From NCBI GenBank assembly GCA_007115705.1, contig QXEO01000411.1, positions 7,789,702-7,853,701 on the forward strand: 64,000 nucleotides of DNA. Direction: 5' to 3'. Shown one piece after another: positions 1-14,019 of this stretch (position 1 is the stretch's first letter; the number at the start of each line of letters is the position of its first letter). The notes under the pieces were generated by a model that had not been told where the DNA came from, did no database searches, and saw only the letters and a program-made list of their open reading frames with translations. This stretch comes from Dactylis glomerata. Its lineage: Eukaryota > Streptophyta > Magnoliopsida > Poales > Poaceae. The position numbers and the translations under genes are program-made.

Positions 1-184
1 AAAACACGAGTTCTTCAAAAGGCAAGTGACACACATGTCTTTCTACCTATTTTTACTACTGCATTATTGTTTTCCAGTAGTATGCATGATAGGTGGAATT
101 TATCAACTGTTTATAAAGTTCTTAGATCCTAGTAGTGTATAGCCACCCCCAAAACCCCACTTGATAGGTGATGGCTTATAGATT
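1..184. other. A+T-rich flank, nothing recognised
   Basis: No ORF, RNA gene or repeat boundary can be supported here. The sequence precedes the Triticeae repeat fragment that begins near 185. Confidence 0.4.
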
Positions 185-870
185 ACACCCCGTTGGGAAC
201 CCCAAGAGGAAGGTATGATGAGCACAGCAGCAAGTCTTCCCTCAGTTGTGAAACCAAGGTTTCTCGAACCAGTAGGAGAAAGCCAAACTTCAGAAGGTGA
301 TGCCTGCTAGCTTCACGACAGCTCCGGACAATTTATAAGGCACCTCGTCTAGGGCTTTGCTTTGCACCAGCAACAATGTGGAACCTGCACACAACAAAAC
401 CAAGAACTTTGCTCCAACTTACGATGACGTTGTCAATCTCACTGTTTTGTTGTAAACAAAGGATTGAGTGTATCGAGTGGTAAAAGGTAATAGTATGCAA
501 GTAAAAGTAAACAGTGCGAGTAAAAGTAAACGGTATAGCAATGTAAAGGAAATTGAACTGGGGTCCACAGTTCACTAGTGGTGTCTCTCCATAAGATAAA
601 TAACAACATGCTGGGTAAACAAATTACAGTTGGGCAATTGATAGAGTAAAGATAGCGTACATATGTCACGAGGATCACTATAAGATTCACTCTGGGCATT
701 ACGACAAAATACATAGACCGTAATCCAACTACATCTATGACTAATAATCCACCCTCCGAATGTCGTCCGAGCAAACATTGGGTATTAAGTTGCGAACAAC
801 GGATAATTGCATTAAGCAAAGTGCATAAACTAAACAAAGGAAATGTCCTTGGACACAAGAATGTTGTTTT
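185..870. repeat. Unclassified Triticeae repeat, copy 1
   Basis: This stretch aligns by eye with 48890-49560 in the same orientation. Shared blocks include the 'aaccccaagag' start, 'cttccctcagtt', 'ccaaggtt', 'acagctccggacaattta' and 'gggcattacraca'. The copies differ by many substitutions and small indels, so they are old. No coding content is supported: the ORFs crossing it are not conserved in frame between copies. It lies outside element A, if A's LTR starts near 1135. Confidence 0.7.
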
Positions 871-1134
871 CTGTAATATACCAGGATTAGAGGTCACAAA
901 ATAGAGGCAACAGATGTGTGCATTGCATTCATGCATAAGAAAATCTGGGTAATTTTCGTGCATTTAAATTAAACATATCAAAGTGATTGGAGTTTCACTT
1001 AAGTTGATGGAACTGAAGTAGCTCATCAACTAGAGCGCGATAAACTTCAATATGACCTTTGTTAAAATCCTTGTTTTGGGTAGTGTTAGTCACAACAACT
1101 AAAAGAGAGTTAAGTGAGGTAAAACTAAAATGCT

Positions 1135-4100
1135 TGACACCCCATTTTAGAATCTAATATTTATTAACACCAAGATCATCGTGGTATTCTTTAAACCCTA
1201 CTTATTTTATGCTTATGAAGTCAACACAAGTCTTATTCTTAATTCATGATCTATTCTATATTCTTATGTCCTAATCTAGTGAGTCCACATATGAGAAGTG
1301 GAGAGGTTAACTCAATGCCAGTTTGATTATAAGAATTACCTTAACTCTAGGTGAGATAACTTAAGAACATTAGATCCATTCCTATAAAGGCCAACTAGGA
1401 GGTTTTAGACATTACTCCAATTCCAATTTGGACAAGTCATTTGATATAGGGGAAGATCACATCATAAACCTAATTCTGGTCTAGATTAGAACTATCCTTA
1501 GGAAGTATAACCAATACCTAGACTTATGGAGTTATGAAGTGGAGTAGATCCTATATGAATAACACTAAGAGGAGATAATATTCTTAATCTCAGAAGCTAG
1601 GTACTACCAAGAGTTAATCCTTCAATAGAAGGAGTTAATGAAGGAAGTAAAATGGATTATGGGAGTTGAAGAAGGAAATAAGATGATCATGTCAAGTACA
1701 TGATTATACTTGTTGGAGGAAGGTAGTTAGGTTATCTGTGAAACCTAATGTGATAAGCAGATATCATCCTAAGACCAAGGGTGAGGTAGGAGCCCAACTT
1801 AAGCATGCCTCAACCAGGAAACACCCCTTTGAGGAGTCTAAATGGAAACCTTGATCTGTGTACAAGATTCCATTTTAGCAAAGTCACTAGATATTAATCA
1901 CAAGCCTAAAACCTATAATTCCTAGCTAGAATAGAATCTAAGCCACACTTTTAGAATTAAGTACTATTTATTGAATGAGACTAATACCATTCCATCAGAT
2001 TCCATGTCTTTTTGACCCTTCTTTAGGAAACCCATTCCAAAGTATATATTCCAACTTATGTATCACTATGTGATCATAAGCAAAACTCTAGAATCATGTA
2101 TTGCCTCTAAACCCAAAAATGGTGTCAACACTTCTGAGACCAATCAAGGTCATCACATTAGTAATTAACTCATTAATGTGGATCCAATCCTTTTCCTTAA
2201 GTAATTAAAGTCAATAAACTAGATACTATTCATAACCATGTAATATTTCCATAGAACATTTTCATGTCATTAGCAAATCGTGCTAAAACCCAAAATGATG
2301 TCTTCTAACCAAATCCTTAAAACAAAGCTAACGAGTAATAGTAAGCCCTACTTACTGTCTCTCATAAAAAAAATAAGATACCAAGAATTATTTTGAAGTA
2401 TTATTAATCGATATTTCAAATCTAGCTAAGTAGTTTAGCAAACTCAAATGCAAGTATTTTAAATCATCTTCTATCAAGACCTTTGGTTCAACACAAGCAA
2501 ACATCTGTAGTATTCCATGTGCTAGTGCACATACAGATATTATTAGTACCAGATTATAATTAGGAAAAATCTAGGTAGAATCCTAGATTTAAATCCTGCA
2601 AAAAGGAGATTCAAATTTTAATTAGAAACGTTAAAAACAAACAAAACAAAAAAAAGGAAAACTGAAGCTGAAAAAAAAGTTAACGGTTGGTGGACCAGGT
2701 CCACCGAACCGGCCCACTTACAAGTCCACCAGGACCCCGGGCCAACTTACCTTTTCGCTGGAGGGGGTCGTCTTCAACCTCGTGCCGTCCATGCTCGACA
2801 CCACGCCGGCGAGGCCATGTCCCGGCCATCCTCGTTGACTACTGCCGAACAACGCTGATCGCCGCGTCCTCGCAGATATCCCTCCGCGCCTACTGGACTA
2901 GGAAATGAAGTGATTCATGCTCCCAGTGACTTCAATACCGCCGCCGGATCTCGACCGTCGCTGTCAAGGAGAAGACGGAAACAACCCCACCGCTCCATAT
3001 AAAATGGCCTGGAGCTCCGCTGTGATCTTCTTGTTCTCCTCCTCCACCCCAAACTCTTTTACTTCCTCCCTATCCTCCCCAATTAACTGGAGTCTGTCGC
3101 CGGAGTTCATCACGGCCCCGACGATGGAGACCACCCCTTCGTCCATGGAGTGGCCGAGGAGGTACTCCTCGTTTCCAATATCATTCTCATGGAGGGAATC
3201 GAGGAGGGGAGGCTCGAGTAGCTGGGAATCTGACGTTCTTCCCCGCAGCAGCTCGCCGGAATTGGTGAAACTGAGCCTGCCTCCATCAACAATCATCGCT
3301 GTCCATCATACAAGAAGAACCAGGGTGAGTCTGCGCACCTCGGAAGCCATTTTTGCTTCCTATTTCGATCCGTAGCATGATTTTGAACATCACCGTCGTC
3401 CGCCGCCACCGCACATGCTCACCGGAGCAACTCCGGTGACCAATAGGTCTCGGTGCGGCCTTCATCTGGTTCGTAGTAGTTCCCGCATCGAACGCATGTT
3501 TTGTAGAGTCTCTAGTCGCCCTATTGCAGCGTCGTCGTCGATCGCCGTTGCCCAGCAACCTCACCGCCGGTGGGATGACGTGGCTGGTAGGGTCATGTTG
3601 ACTAGTTGACTCAGTCAAGATCCAACCGGACATCTGACGTGGCCATGCCCCATCAGTCAGTGACTCTGGTTAGGGTTAGTATCGGTGTAAAATGTTTCCT
3701 GATATTTTAAAATTTCTAAAAATAGTTATAACTTGGTAAATTCATAACTAATTCATTTCAAATCAGAAAAATGCAAATGATATACCAAAATGATCACAAA
3801 AACATAATCTATCTATTTATATTATAATCTGTGTGCTTATGTGAAATAATTTGAACTAAATTTAAAAACTTGATTAAGTAGTATTTGAACTTTGAATTCA
3901 AATCCAACAATAAAAATTAAACAAAACTTTCTAATACTAAATGAAACTTTGAAAACTTAAATAATGTTATTACAATTAGTATTTTGTTATTATTACATAT
4001 TAATCCTGAAACTTTATTATTAGGATTTTAATCCCTAAAATGATTTTCCTAAAAACAAATTTAAAATTGTAAATTTGGGAAAAATCATAAAATTGAATAA

Positions 4101-4993
4101 GAATTATTTCCTAACTCTAATATTGCTATTTCAACAATTATTTCATTAAGGGAAAATCTAAAACCCATTTTTAAAATCTTTAATCACTTAAAATTTGGAT
4201 TCCAACCCTGAAAACCTAGGAACACAAATAACCAGGCTTTCTTAATTAGTTCTGAATAAGAATTGAAACTTAAAAGGAAATTCTAATAGTAAAACTCATT
4301 AAGGTTCATGTTCTTCAAAAGTTATTCTTTTGAAGTACATATAACCTAAACACCTACCATTTCTTTTAGTACTAAAACCAATAACTACCTTAGTGAGCCA
4401 GTCTAGCCTTACTTCCTAATTCAACCATGAGTGGTTAATTTGACATCCTAGTTCAACATGGTATACCTTAGTCAACTAACTATTTGCAACACCTTTGTTG
4501 CAACTTATAAACTGTTACCTTCCTAACATCACCTAATCACCATTCCTTTAAGTGATAAAAATATTCATTAAGGTATTTGTTCTTTAAAAGTAATTCCTTT
4601 AAAGAACATACCAAATAAACATCACACCAATTCTTACGCCTTGGTATAAGTAACTACCTATGCTTGATAAAAATGTTGTGCCAACTATAGAAATAACTAT
4701 ACATGCTAAACAGCAATGTCAACTGGTTTGAATGTTCTTATTCAAGCAATCTGTACAAGTATTAGATGGATCTTAATTTATTTCTTTGTTATGCTCCACC
4801 TAATAACTACTCTTTGATTATGATAGAGCTATGATAAACCCTAGAACACTAAACCTTATTTGAAGAACTTTTACACATTTAGAATTTTGTTCTTCAAATG
4901 TTATTCTTTCAATATACCTTGAAAGTAAATATCAAACAATTTCAATAAGTTTGAATATAAATAATTTCTATGTGTATGTTAAGATTGTAGTCA
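1135..4993 (+). repeat. Element A, left part of a long LTR (tentative)
   Basis: The proposed left edge is TGACACCCCATTTT at 1135, which resembles the start of Tekay/Del type LTRs. Element B is inserted at 4993/4994. The right part of the LTR resumes after 34997 and should end at 40187, just before a primer binding site. The sequence is mostly A+T-rich with a G+C-rich island at 2690-3650. ORFs in the island show no protein signature and are taken as chance. The left edge is uncertain because no target duplication could be matched. Confidence 0.45.
2995..3007 (+). promoter_or_regulatory. Candidate core promoter (TATA) of element A LTR
   Basis: CCATATAAAATGG, a near-palindromic TATA box, lies within the G+C-rich island of the LTR. 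It is the best TATA match in the island, but its symmetry means it does not fix the strand. The + strand is preferred because the primer site at 40190 is on the + strand. Confidence 0.4.
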
Positions 4994-7900
4994 TGTGGGG
5001 AACCCGGCTTACCACCCGGGATTCCCGTTATGCATACAATTCACGATCCCAGGAGACCGCCGTGAATCCACATAACAGAGTTGGCATTTCAGATTACAAC
5101 ATCCATTACATAACGAGTATTAAAGTCTTACATAAGCCGCTTGGCTGAATATAAATGCCACGCAGGGCAAGTTCGACTGACACACTTATTCATAGGTAGC
5201 AGCGGATACATGCAGCGTAGTGACCCAAGTTAGGCCTACTACCCTACAGGCGACTGACCGGGAAACGAGTCCTAATTTGCACCGGCGTCGTCATACTCCT
5301 CATCATCCGCCTCATAGTCATCTCCAAAGTCTGGCCAAGTTAATAGCCAGGGACAAAGCCGTGAGTACATTTTGGAATTGTACTCGCAAACCATCTAAGA
5401 GAGAAACATTCACATGCTATATGGCTGTAGCAAGGGTTGGCTTAGTTTCATGGAACTATGTGCTACTAGTTTCTCATGTCGGTATAGCATGTCATACGAT
5501 ATCTCTATATCCTTATTAAAGAAGACTTTTATAAAACAATTTTAGGAAAAGCTCTAGGAAAGGGGGAAACTCCTTTGTAAGATAAGGTCGGTGGTCAATC
5601 AGACATAACCACCCCAAGTCGTCGGCAGTACCCTCCAAGTACTCCGATTCACACCCGTGCCACGGCAGTACCCTCCAAGTACTCCGTCCGGCACAAACTC
5701 CGTTTTTCTAGAAACCATTTATAAAACCAAAACCTGACATTGGGCAATGTACTGATATTCACAACCGTCCATGACCGAGGACTCGGCTATTCGAATAGGT
5801 TTACACTCTGTAGAGGTTGTACACTTTACCCACACCATCCGATAAATCCGCCGGGGTGCCACCACGGACCGTCATACACAAGTATGCGGGGTTCGGATAA
5901 TCGATCAAAGCCCTCCATCTATCTACCTTAGTACGGGTGCCTACCCTATGGAGTTTACCTCCCCGGCACGCCTCGGCAGTACCTCTTTCGGAGTGTAACT
6001 CTGGCGCCACGGCGGGAGAACCCAAGTGTCTTCCGGCCGGATAAATCCCGAAGGATCCTGATTTACTATTGCCCATAAATTAGCGGCAACCCAGATTCCG
6101 GGGTCCTACAAACCCTTATATAGTGTGAGGCTCCCCGCACTAAAGCAAATAAACTTCAAACTAAGCCCCGTCCCATACCGGGGTAATGTGGTTGCACGGG
6201 TTAATTGCTTTGAGCGACTACAAAGAAACACCAATGTCTTTTTCTAAAACCACCAACTCCTTCCTTCCATATCCCAAGTTCCATTTGTCCCAAAATTATT
6301 TGGAAAGCACTTCAGTGGAGTAGATACTACTCCAAGGTTTTCAAAATCATTTTCGAAACTTTACCGAGAGTTTTCCCATCCTAGAGTTTTTGGCTCCACT
6401 ACAAGTTTTTCCAAAGACTTCGATGCTAATCATCGAGTCTCTACTTTCAGGGGTATTGAGTAGGTGTCAAAGGTGTCATCCTTTATAGATGATAACAAAT
6501 CGACTTGTGGAGCTAAGCCGCCAACTATTGCTATTTAGGGAGTAATAGCAATATAAGAAAAAGAATGCATAGTAATAAAAGCAAGAGTAAAACAATGCAT
6601 AGTGACGTAATAGGATTCAGATATGCAACAAGTAGATGGCTTGCCTTGGTTGGCTTGTCCCTGATCACCTTCCTCCTGATACTCAAACACTTCCCCTTCC
6701 TCCGCACAGTCGTCGTTCGATTCTATCGCCGGAAAAAGAAACGACAACACACACAATAAGTATTCATGCATACATGAATCACACCCAAGACATGCATCAC
6801 ACCACTCAACCATTGAGTATCAAAAGCAAACAAGTTTAAATATCTGAACTAATATTCATTTTACAAAAAGAATTATCTAATAAACAATATCAAGCAAAAA
6901 CTATTTTGTATAGTAACCCTAACCACACACAAACAACTTGCAGGTATCAAGGTAAATCAAAACATGGCATCCAACATACCTACAGGTATCTAACAACATT
7001 CCAGAAGCAACACAATTGGAATCAAACTAAAATAATATAAGGGTGATTTAATATGAATTTACTAATTCTAGGAATCACTAGAATAGCAAGATAATTCCCT
7101 AAAATAATCTGTAAGTCCTAAAATTCTACCAGAGACCATTCTGGAAAGCTACTGGAATGGCCAACACACTAGAAGTGGAATCATCCACACATAATCATTA
7201 TATTAAGCACAATAAATCAATCAATGCAGAAATTTAACATCACCAAAATAATTACCACAGACAATGCACAGCTCCTAAAATAGTCCATCTAGTTTCTATA
7301 AAACAACAAAACAGTAAGGTATCAGCAAAAATTGGAATTACCAATTTTCATTACACAGAACATCAGATTTGCATATATGTGTGAAAACAATAGATCTACA
7401 CTATTTAATCATCAGCTAATATTTAGGGTCCTAAAAATTTCACATGCAGTACATCCAGGTAGATACTAACTTCAGGAGCACAAGGAAATTTGAATCACAA
7501 ATTTTGGACCTACAGAATTATTTCTACCCATTTTTGAATCTTGCAGGGATTTGTAAAAAGGGAAAAATCAAATTACTGAAAAAAAAAGAGAACGGACCGG
7601 GGCGGCGGACGCGAGCCAGGCCGGCCCAGATCCGCCGGCCTGCCCGGGCCTGGCGCGGCCGAAGTGGTACGCCACCGTCCGATCCAGATCGGACGGCGCG
7701 CGTCCGTTCTTCTTCGCGGGGCGATGCATGCAGGCGGGGGCGACACTGGGGGGCTAGGGTTTTGGTGGAGCGGCGCATACCGAGGGGTGGCTGGTGGTCG
7801 GCGGCGGCTGGATCGGTGGCGGAGGTGGTCAGAAGGGTGTCGCTGTTGCTCTTGCTTGCATGCAGGGCTTGCAGTGCTCGCGGTGACGCCGACATCGCCG

Positions 7901-9499
7901 GTTTGCGTCCGGGCAAGTGGTGGCGATGAAGACGGCTGCAGATCCCTGCAAGGCACGAGGCGCAGGGTGAGATCTAGGTGTGGCTAGCGAGCTTGGAAAC
8001 CAAAGAGAAGGCAGGGGAAACGGGCGGGTCGACGGCAACCTCCACCCTCGCCGTCGATGATCTACCCAAAGGCCTCGAGCTCCCAGTGGCTGCTTCTCCT
8101 CGGCTAGGCGTCGACGAGCTCCAGAAGAGGCGAGGGGAGTGGAGAGGAGCAAATGGGCGCAACGGAGAGAATGAGAGGGCCTAAGGTTTTTATACGGCTG
8201 ATGTGAGCCCGGACCACGGTGGTCTCGAGTGGACACGATTGGCCTCGGTGGGCGGTGTTCTGGGGTGGCATTGTACGTTGAGTCTAGTGGTGTGGTGGTG
8301 GCTGTAGGTGGCGAAACGGTCTGGACAGGGTGGCCTCGGGTTCAGATCGGGTGCGTCTGAAACCGGGCTCGCTGGGGTTGGTCTGAGTGACACGGGGGCT
8401 AGGCGTGGGTGGCGTGGAGTCTGGTGCTGGTCGCCGTGCACGATCGTGTGAAGCACGGGACCGGAGCGTGTGTGAGCGCACGGGAACGGTGCACGTGCGC
8501 TGGGCGGTCCGGTTGGCCAAGTTGGCATGGTCGTGGCGGTGCGCACGGTCGGTCTCGGGCAGGGTTAGCTTGGGGAATCGATCCCTGTGTTCAGTGCGAG
8601 GCTGGCGGCAAAGTGATGGCACGGGAGGTGGTCGGTGGCGCCCTGACCAAACACGGCGTCCATCACCGGCAATGGCGACGTCCAGGGCGTAGGAGAGGTG
8701 GCGCGGGTGGTTCTCTACTGCGTGGGGTCAGGCTAGGGTTGTAGCAGGGTGGCGCACACCGGTTGGAGGTCACAGAGGGGGTGGCATCGAAGGAGATAGA
8801 GGGAGGGGAGAGGGCCTGGCAGATCGATGCCCTCGGGCTCTTCCTTCTCCCTTGACGCCAACTGCATACGACAAAGGGAAAAATTTCCCTCAAGATCCTA
8901 TGACTTCAGAGAGAAGATTCACAGCAGCTCCCCTTTCCTCCCCTTGGTCGGCTAAAGAAGAAGAAAAAGAGAGAGAAGGGGATGGTTTGGGGTCTAGGGT
9001 TGGCATAGCCGGATTTCAAATTCAAATTTGAAATCTGATTGAAAAAGTTTTGAAAACTTACCAGAATAGTTTCCAGGGGTTTCAAACAAATCCAAGAATT
9101 CATAGCCAGAGTTTGATGAATTTTAGAATGGCTAGGCTAGGGTTTTGGAGATGCCTTCAATTTCGGATTTAATATAAAAAATAAAAGAAAAAGAAAAGAA
9201 GAGAGAGGTGATCACACAAAGGGTCTATGCTAGGGTTTTTGGTGTACACAAACATGAGCTAAGGTCAAAATGTGATGCATAAAATCATAGCACAATTTCT
9301 AGGTAACTAGCACATGTGTTAAAAAGAAACAAGGCCTAATTCAAGCAAACACACTCACATGGAATCATAGACATACACCCACATAAAATCATGAGTAATG
9401 GCACTCCAACTCAAACTTAGCAAAAGTTTTTAATTTCTTGCCAGATAAAGTATTTAATCAAAATGGCTAAACTTGGCCTACAAAAATTGAGGTGTTACA
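4994..9499 (-). repeat. Element B 3' LTR (4506 bp)
   Basis: It matches 15454-17920 plus 33008-34997 along its length. It begins on the - strand directly after the polypurine tract. Positions 7590-8830 form a strongly G+C-rich core with several long ORFs on both strands. These are compositional shadows and none shows a known motif. Confidence 0.93.
8187..8194 (-). promoter_or_regulatory. LTR TATA box, element B 3' LTR
   Basis: TATAAAAA on the - strand lies between a G+C-rich upstream part and the transcribed side of the LTR. The same site is kept in the 5' LTR copy near 33708-33716. It is the likely core promoter of element B. Confidence 0.55.
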
Positions 9500-9513
9500 G
9501 ACCTTCCCCCCTT
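9500..9513 (-). other. Element B polypurine tract
   Basis: On the - strand AAGGGGGGAAGGTC directly precedes the TGTAACACC start of the 3' LTR. This is the expected position of the plus-strand primer for reverse transcription. Element D has an almost identical tract at 48380-48393. Confidence 0.88.
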
Positions 9514-9542
9514 AAAAAGAATCTCGTCCCGACATTCGGTAG

Positions 9543-12500
9543 CTAAGCGTGAAGCAGTCCGGGAAACTCTCGTCGAAGATAATCCTCACGTTCCCAAGTG
9601 GCTTCGTCTTCGGTATGGTTACTCCATTGCACCTTATACATCTTGATCTTGCGTCTACGGGTAAGACGGATGTCTTCTTCAAGAATGCGGATGGGTCTCT
9701 CCCGATAGGTGAGGTCAGAGTTTAGGTTGATGGAGGTGTGGTCGATCTCCTTGAAGGTCTTGGGCTTGTCGGGGACTTGGAGACATTTGCGGAGTTGCGA
9801 CACATGGACGACATCATGGAACTCGAATAGCTTTCGGGGTAACTCCAGCTTGTAGGACATGGCGCCTCTATGGTCCAAGATCTTGAACGGTCCGATGTAC
9901 CGGGGTGCAAGTTTACCTTTGACATGGAAGGGTTGCATACCATTGAGTGGTGTGACTCGAAGGTAGACAAAGTCTCCCACATTGAAGGTGACAGGTCTCC
10001 TCTTTGGGTTGGCGTAACTCTTTTATCGGGACTGGGCTGCTTTCAAACGGTTGCGGATGAGCTAGACTTGCTCTTCGGCCTCCTTGATGACATCGGGCCC
10101 AAATATTTGGCTTTCTCCAGTCTCGGACCAGTTGAGAGGGGTACGGCACTTGCGTCCGTAGAGAGCTTCAAAAGGGGCCATCTGCAGACTAGCCTGATAG
10201 CTATTGTTGTAGGAAAACTTAGCAAATGGCTGGCAGTCCTCCCACTTGGCTCCGTATGAGAGGACGCAGGCTCTAAGCATGTCTTTGAGGATTTGATTTA
10301 CCCTTTCGGTTTGGCCACCAGTTTGTGGGTGGTAGGCTGTACTGAAGGAGAGTTTTGTTCCCAAGGCTTCGTGAAGTTTGTTCCAGAATCTTGAGGTGAA
10401 TTGAGTGCCTCGATTAGTCACAATCCTCTTGGGCACTCCATGGAGGCTAACAATTCTGGACATGTACAGGTCGGCTAGGTCTCGTCCCTTATGGGTGGTC
10501 TTGACAGGCAGGAAATGGGCGACCTTGGTCAGATGATCAACAATAACCCAGATAGAGTCGTGGCCTCGATTTGATCTAGGTAGCCCAGTGATGAAGTCCA
10601 TTCCGACTTCCTCCCACTTCCACATTGGCACCTTTAATGGCTGCAGTAAACCCGCAGGCCTTTGGTGCTCAGCCTTGACGCGCTGGCAGACGTCACATCG
10701 AGCGATATAGAAAGCTATCTCTCGCTTCATACCGTGCCACCAAAAATGTTCCTTCAAGTCTTGGTACGGTGCCTCCGGGATGAATAGAGTAAGGGGTGTT
10801 ATGGGCCTCCGCCAGAATAAGCTGTTTTAACTCCTCGATGCTAGGGGCGCATAGGCGGCCATTATACCATAGCACACCTTCCTGGTCGATCAAAAACCCA
10901 GGTACTTCCTCTCGTCCCATCCTACGTTTAATACCTTCGATACTCTCATGACCCTTCTGAGCTTCCTTGATCTGGTCAAAGAGAGTGGGTTGGACTTCAA
11001 GGTTTGCCAAGAAACCATGGCTTACTGGCTCAAGTCCAAACTTCTCGAACTCCTCGCATAGGGTTGGTTGGCTGGTCTTCAGCATGGCATTTAGGGAACA
11101 GGGCTTTCGGCTGAGGGCATCGGCGACCACATTCGCTTTACCGGGATGGTAATGAATGCCTAGGTCGTAGTCTTTGATAAGCTCAATCCATCTCCTTTGT
11201 CTCATGTTCAACTCTTTCTGGGAGAAGATGTATTTAAGGCTCTTGTGGTCGGTGTAGATCTCACAACGATTCCCCATAAGGCAGTGTCGCCATGTCTTGA
11301 GGGCATGGACAACAGCGGCAAGCTCCAGGTCGTGGGTAGGGTAATTCAGCTCGTGAGGGCGGAGTTGGCGGGATAGGTAGGCGAGGACTTTGCCATCTTG
11401 CATCAAGACACTTCCAAGACCGAGCTTGGATGCATCGCAATAGACATCGAAGCTCTTGGTAATGTCGGGCATGGTTAGAATGGGAGCTGTCACCAGTCTC
11501 TTCTCGAGCTCTTGAAAACTCTGCTCGCACTTCTCAGTCCACTCAAATTTCTTATCTTTCTTGAGCAGCTGAGTCAACGGGCGAGCAATGCTGGAGAATG
11601 CTTCTACAAACTTCCGGTAATATCCGGCTAGTCCAAGGAAAGCTCGGACTTCGGTGGGGTTGGTTGGGGCTTTTCTCTCCATGATGGAGGTGATTTTTGA
11701 AGGATCAACGGATACTCCACCAGCTGAGAGTACGTGGCCTAGGAATCCAACTTCTCTCAGCCAAAATTCACATTTGCTGAGCTTGGCGTAGAGTTGGTGT
11801 TCGCGCAGGGTTCCCAATACTAGCCGCAGATGTTCTGCGTGCTCTTCCTCGGTCTTAGAGTAGACCAAGATGTCTTCGATGAAGACCACCACAAACTTGT
11901 CGAGGAACTTCATGAATACCTTATTCATGAGATTCATGAAATAGGCGGGGGCATTAGTTAGGCCGAAGGATATGACAGTGTACTCGAATAGGCCGTAGCG
12001 AGTGGTGAAAGCGGTCTTGGGAATATCGGACTCTCGGACCTTCAGCTGATGATATCCAGTGCGGAGATCAATCTTGGAGAACACTTTGGCTCCATTCAGC
12101 TGGTCAAACAAATCTTCAATCTTTGGGAGGGGGTATTTATTTTTGATGGTCACCTCATTGAGTTTACGGTAATCCACACACAGTCGTATGGTACCGTCTC
12201 GCTTGTCCACAAACAGAACAGGCGATCCCCAAGGCGAAGCGCTTGGACGGATAAGGCCTTTGCTGAGCATGTCAACAAGTTGCTTCTTTAACTCCTCAAG
12301 TTCTTGGGGGTTCATACGATAGGGTCGTTGAGCAATGGGAGCTGTCCCAGGAATCAACTCAATTACGAACTCGATATCCCGGTCAGGGGGCATACCTGGC
12401 AACTCCTCAGGGAAGACGTCGAGGTACTCACATACCACCGAAACTTGATCAAGAGTCGGCCCAGAGACAGACATCTTGTAATAGGCTTTGCGGGATGGCA

Positions 12501-14019
12501 TGGTAGCAACGTGCTCAATTTGAACTCCATCACTGCTGGTCACGGTTATAGCCTTTCGGATGCAATCTATATGGCCTTGGTACTTGGACATCCAGTCCAT
12601 TCCAAGTACCACATCCAAATCCTTCACGCCTAAAATTATCAGATTGGCCTTGAACGATAGCCCATGGATATCTACCGGTACGTCTATGCAATTTCTCTTG
12701 GTTTTCATGACTGACCTGGGAATCTGGACTAGCATAGCTCTAGGCATCATGGTTGGTTCTAATTTTCCTTTTGTAACGAAGTTCTCGGTCACGAAAGAAT
12801 GGGATGCACCCGAATCAAACAACACTCTTGCAGGGGTGGAGTTGACAAGAAACGTACCCAGAACAACGTCAGGTGCTTCAGCAGCTTCTTCAGCAGAGAC
12901 ATGGTTCAGGCGGCCTCTTGCTACATTGGCTTGGTTCTTCTGAGTCTTCCCACAGGGTCCACGGCCTTGACCCTGATTGGGTTTTGGCACGCTGAGGCTC
13001 GGCGCAAATGGTTTCTTTAGGGGGCACTCCTTAGAGAAATGCCCTGGCTGGCCACAAGTATAGCAGCCACTTCCCTGGCTGCGGTTGGTGGGATTGAAGG
13101 TGTTGCGGTTTCCTCCAGAAGGATTTCCGCTAGTAGGGCGGTTGCTTGAGTACTGGCGGTTGGGGTTATTGGGCCTGGGAGCTTGAGAGGCGAACCTCTG
13201 AGGGGGTGGCGCAGACCTTGATGGGGGCATGCTACGGGACCTTTGACAGCTCGATCCACCCTGACTCATCATTCTCCTCTTCCGGCTTTCGCGGGCAGCT
13301 TTATTTTTGTCCTCAACCATGATAGCAGCATCTACCAGAGCTTCTAGGTCATTGTAAGGCACAGCGACCAGGTAGGGCTGCAGGTCTTCCTGAAGTCCAT
13401 TCATGAAGCGTTCCCTCTTCTTCTCGTCGGTGTCTATGTCATTAGGAGCATACCTCCCCCAAGTAGTGAACTTGTCGAGGTACTCGGTGACACTCATACT
13501 ACCTTGCTTGAGGTTGAGAAACTTGTCGCGCATGATCTTGATAAGTCCAGAGGGAATGTGAGCCTTGCGGAACTTATTCTTGAAGGCTTCCCAAGTCATT
13601 ACTTGGCCCTCGGGCTGCATGGCACGGATGTTCTCCCACCATGCGCCCGCTGCTCCAGCTAAGAAATGGGTGGCGTAGAGCACCTTCTCGTTCGCTCCAA
13701 CTCTCGCATATTTGAGCTTGTTCTCGATGGTGCGGAGCCAATCGTCGGTGTCCAAGGGTTTGGTGGACTTGGTGAATGTTTGAGGGTTGGAGTTTTGGAA
13801 ATCCCTGAGCTTGTTGCGGGGTTCCTCATCGTCATTGCCATCGTGGTTGTTGTGGTGGGTGGCAATTTGTGCAAGGTGCTGCAGGGTTGCAAGGTTGGCT
13901 TGGCGCTCGGCTCGCGCGGCTTCGCGGTCTTCAAGCATAAGCCGCACCAGCTGCTCCATGCTTGGCTCAGGGGGTGGTGGCGGATTGCCTCTAGCTTGGC
14001 CTCGCGTTTCCAGAGCCAT
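9543..14019 (-). pseudogene. Element B gag-pol polyprotein, broken
   Basis: The start at 14019 (MALETRG) was chosen because upstream in-frame codons look non-coding. Domains in order are: retrotransposon gag (about 13740-13300); CCHC zinc knuckle CYTCGQPGHFSKEC (near 13060); aspartic protease with DSGAS (near 12810); reverse transcriptase; RNase H; zinc-finger and core integrase; and a chromodomain (WSNHTEDEATWE) at the C-terminus. The chromodomain would direct integration to heterochromatin. Three kinds of damage are visible. The RT active site reads FIED instead of FIDD (codon 11875-11877). About 5 bases are missing near 10766-10771, shifting the frame just before the integrase HHCC region. 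In-frame stops TAG (10062-10064) and TAA (10023-10025) lie between integrase and chromodomain. The copy cannot make functional RT or integrase. Confidence 0.93.

Noticed and set aside
439..963. 174-codon - strand ORF at the left end
   Set aside because: The homologous repeat at 48890-49560 does not keep the frame, and the product has no recognisable domain.
7444..8744. Several ORFs of 60-160 codons on both strands in the LTR of B
   Set aside because: They sit in a G+C-rich LTR core, are frameshifted between the two LTR copies and show no protein motif.
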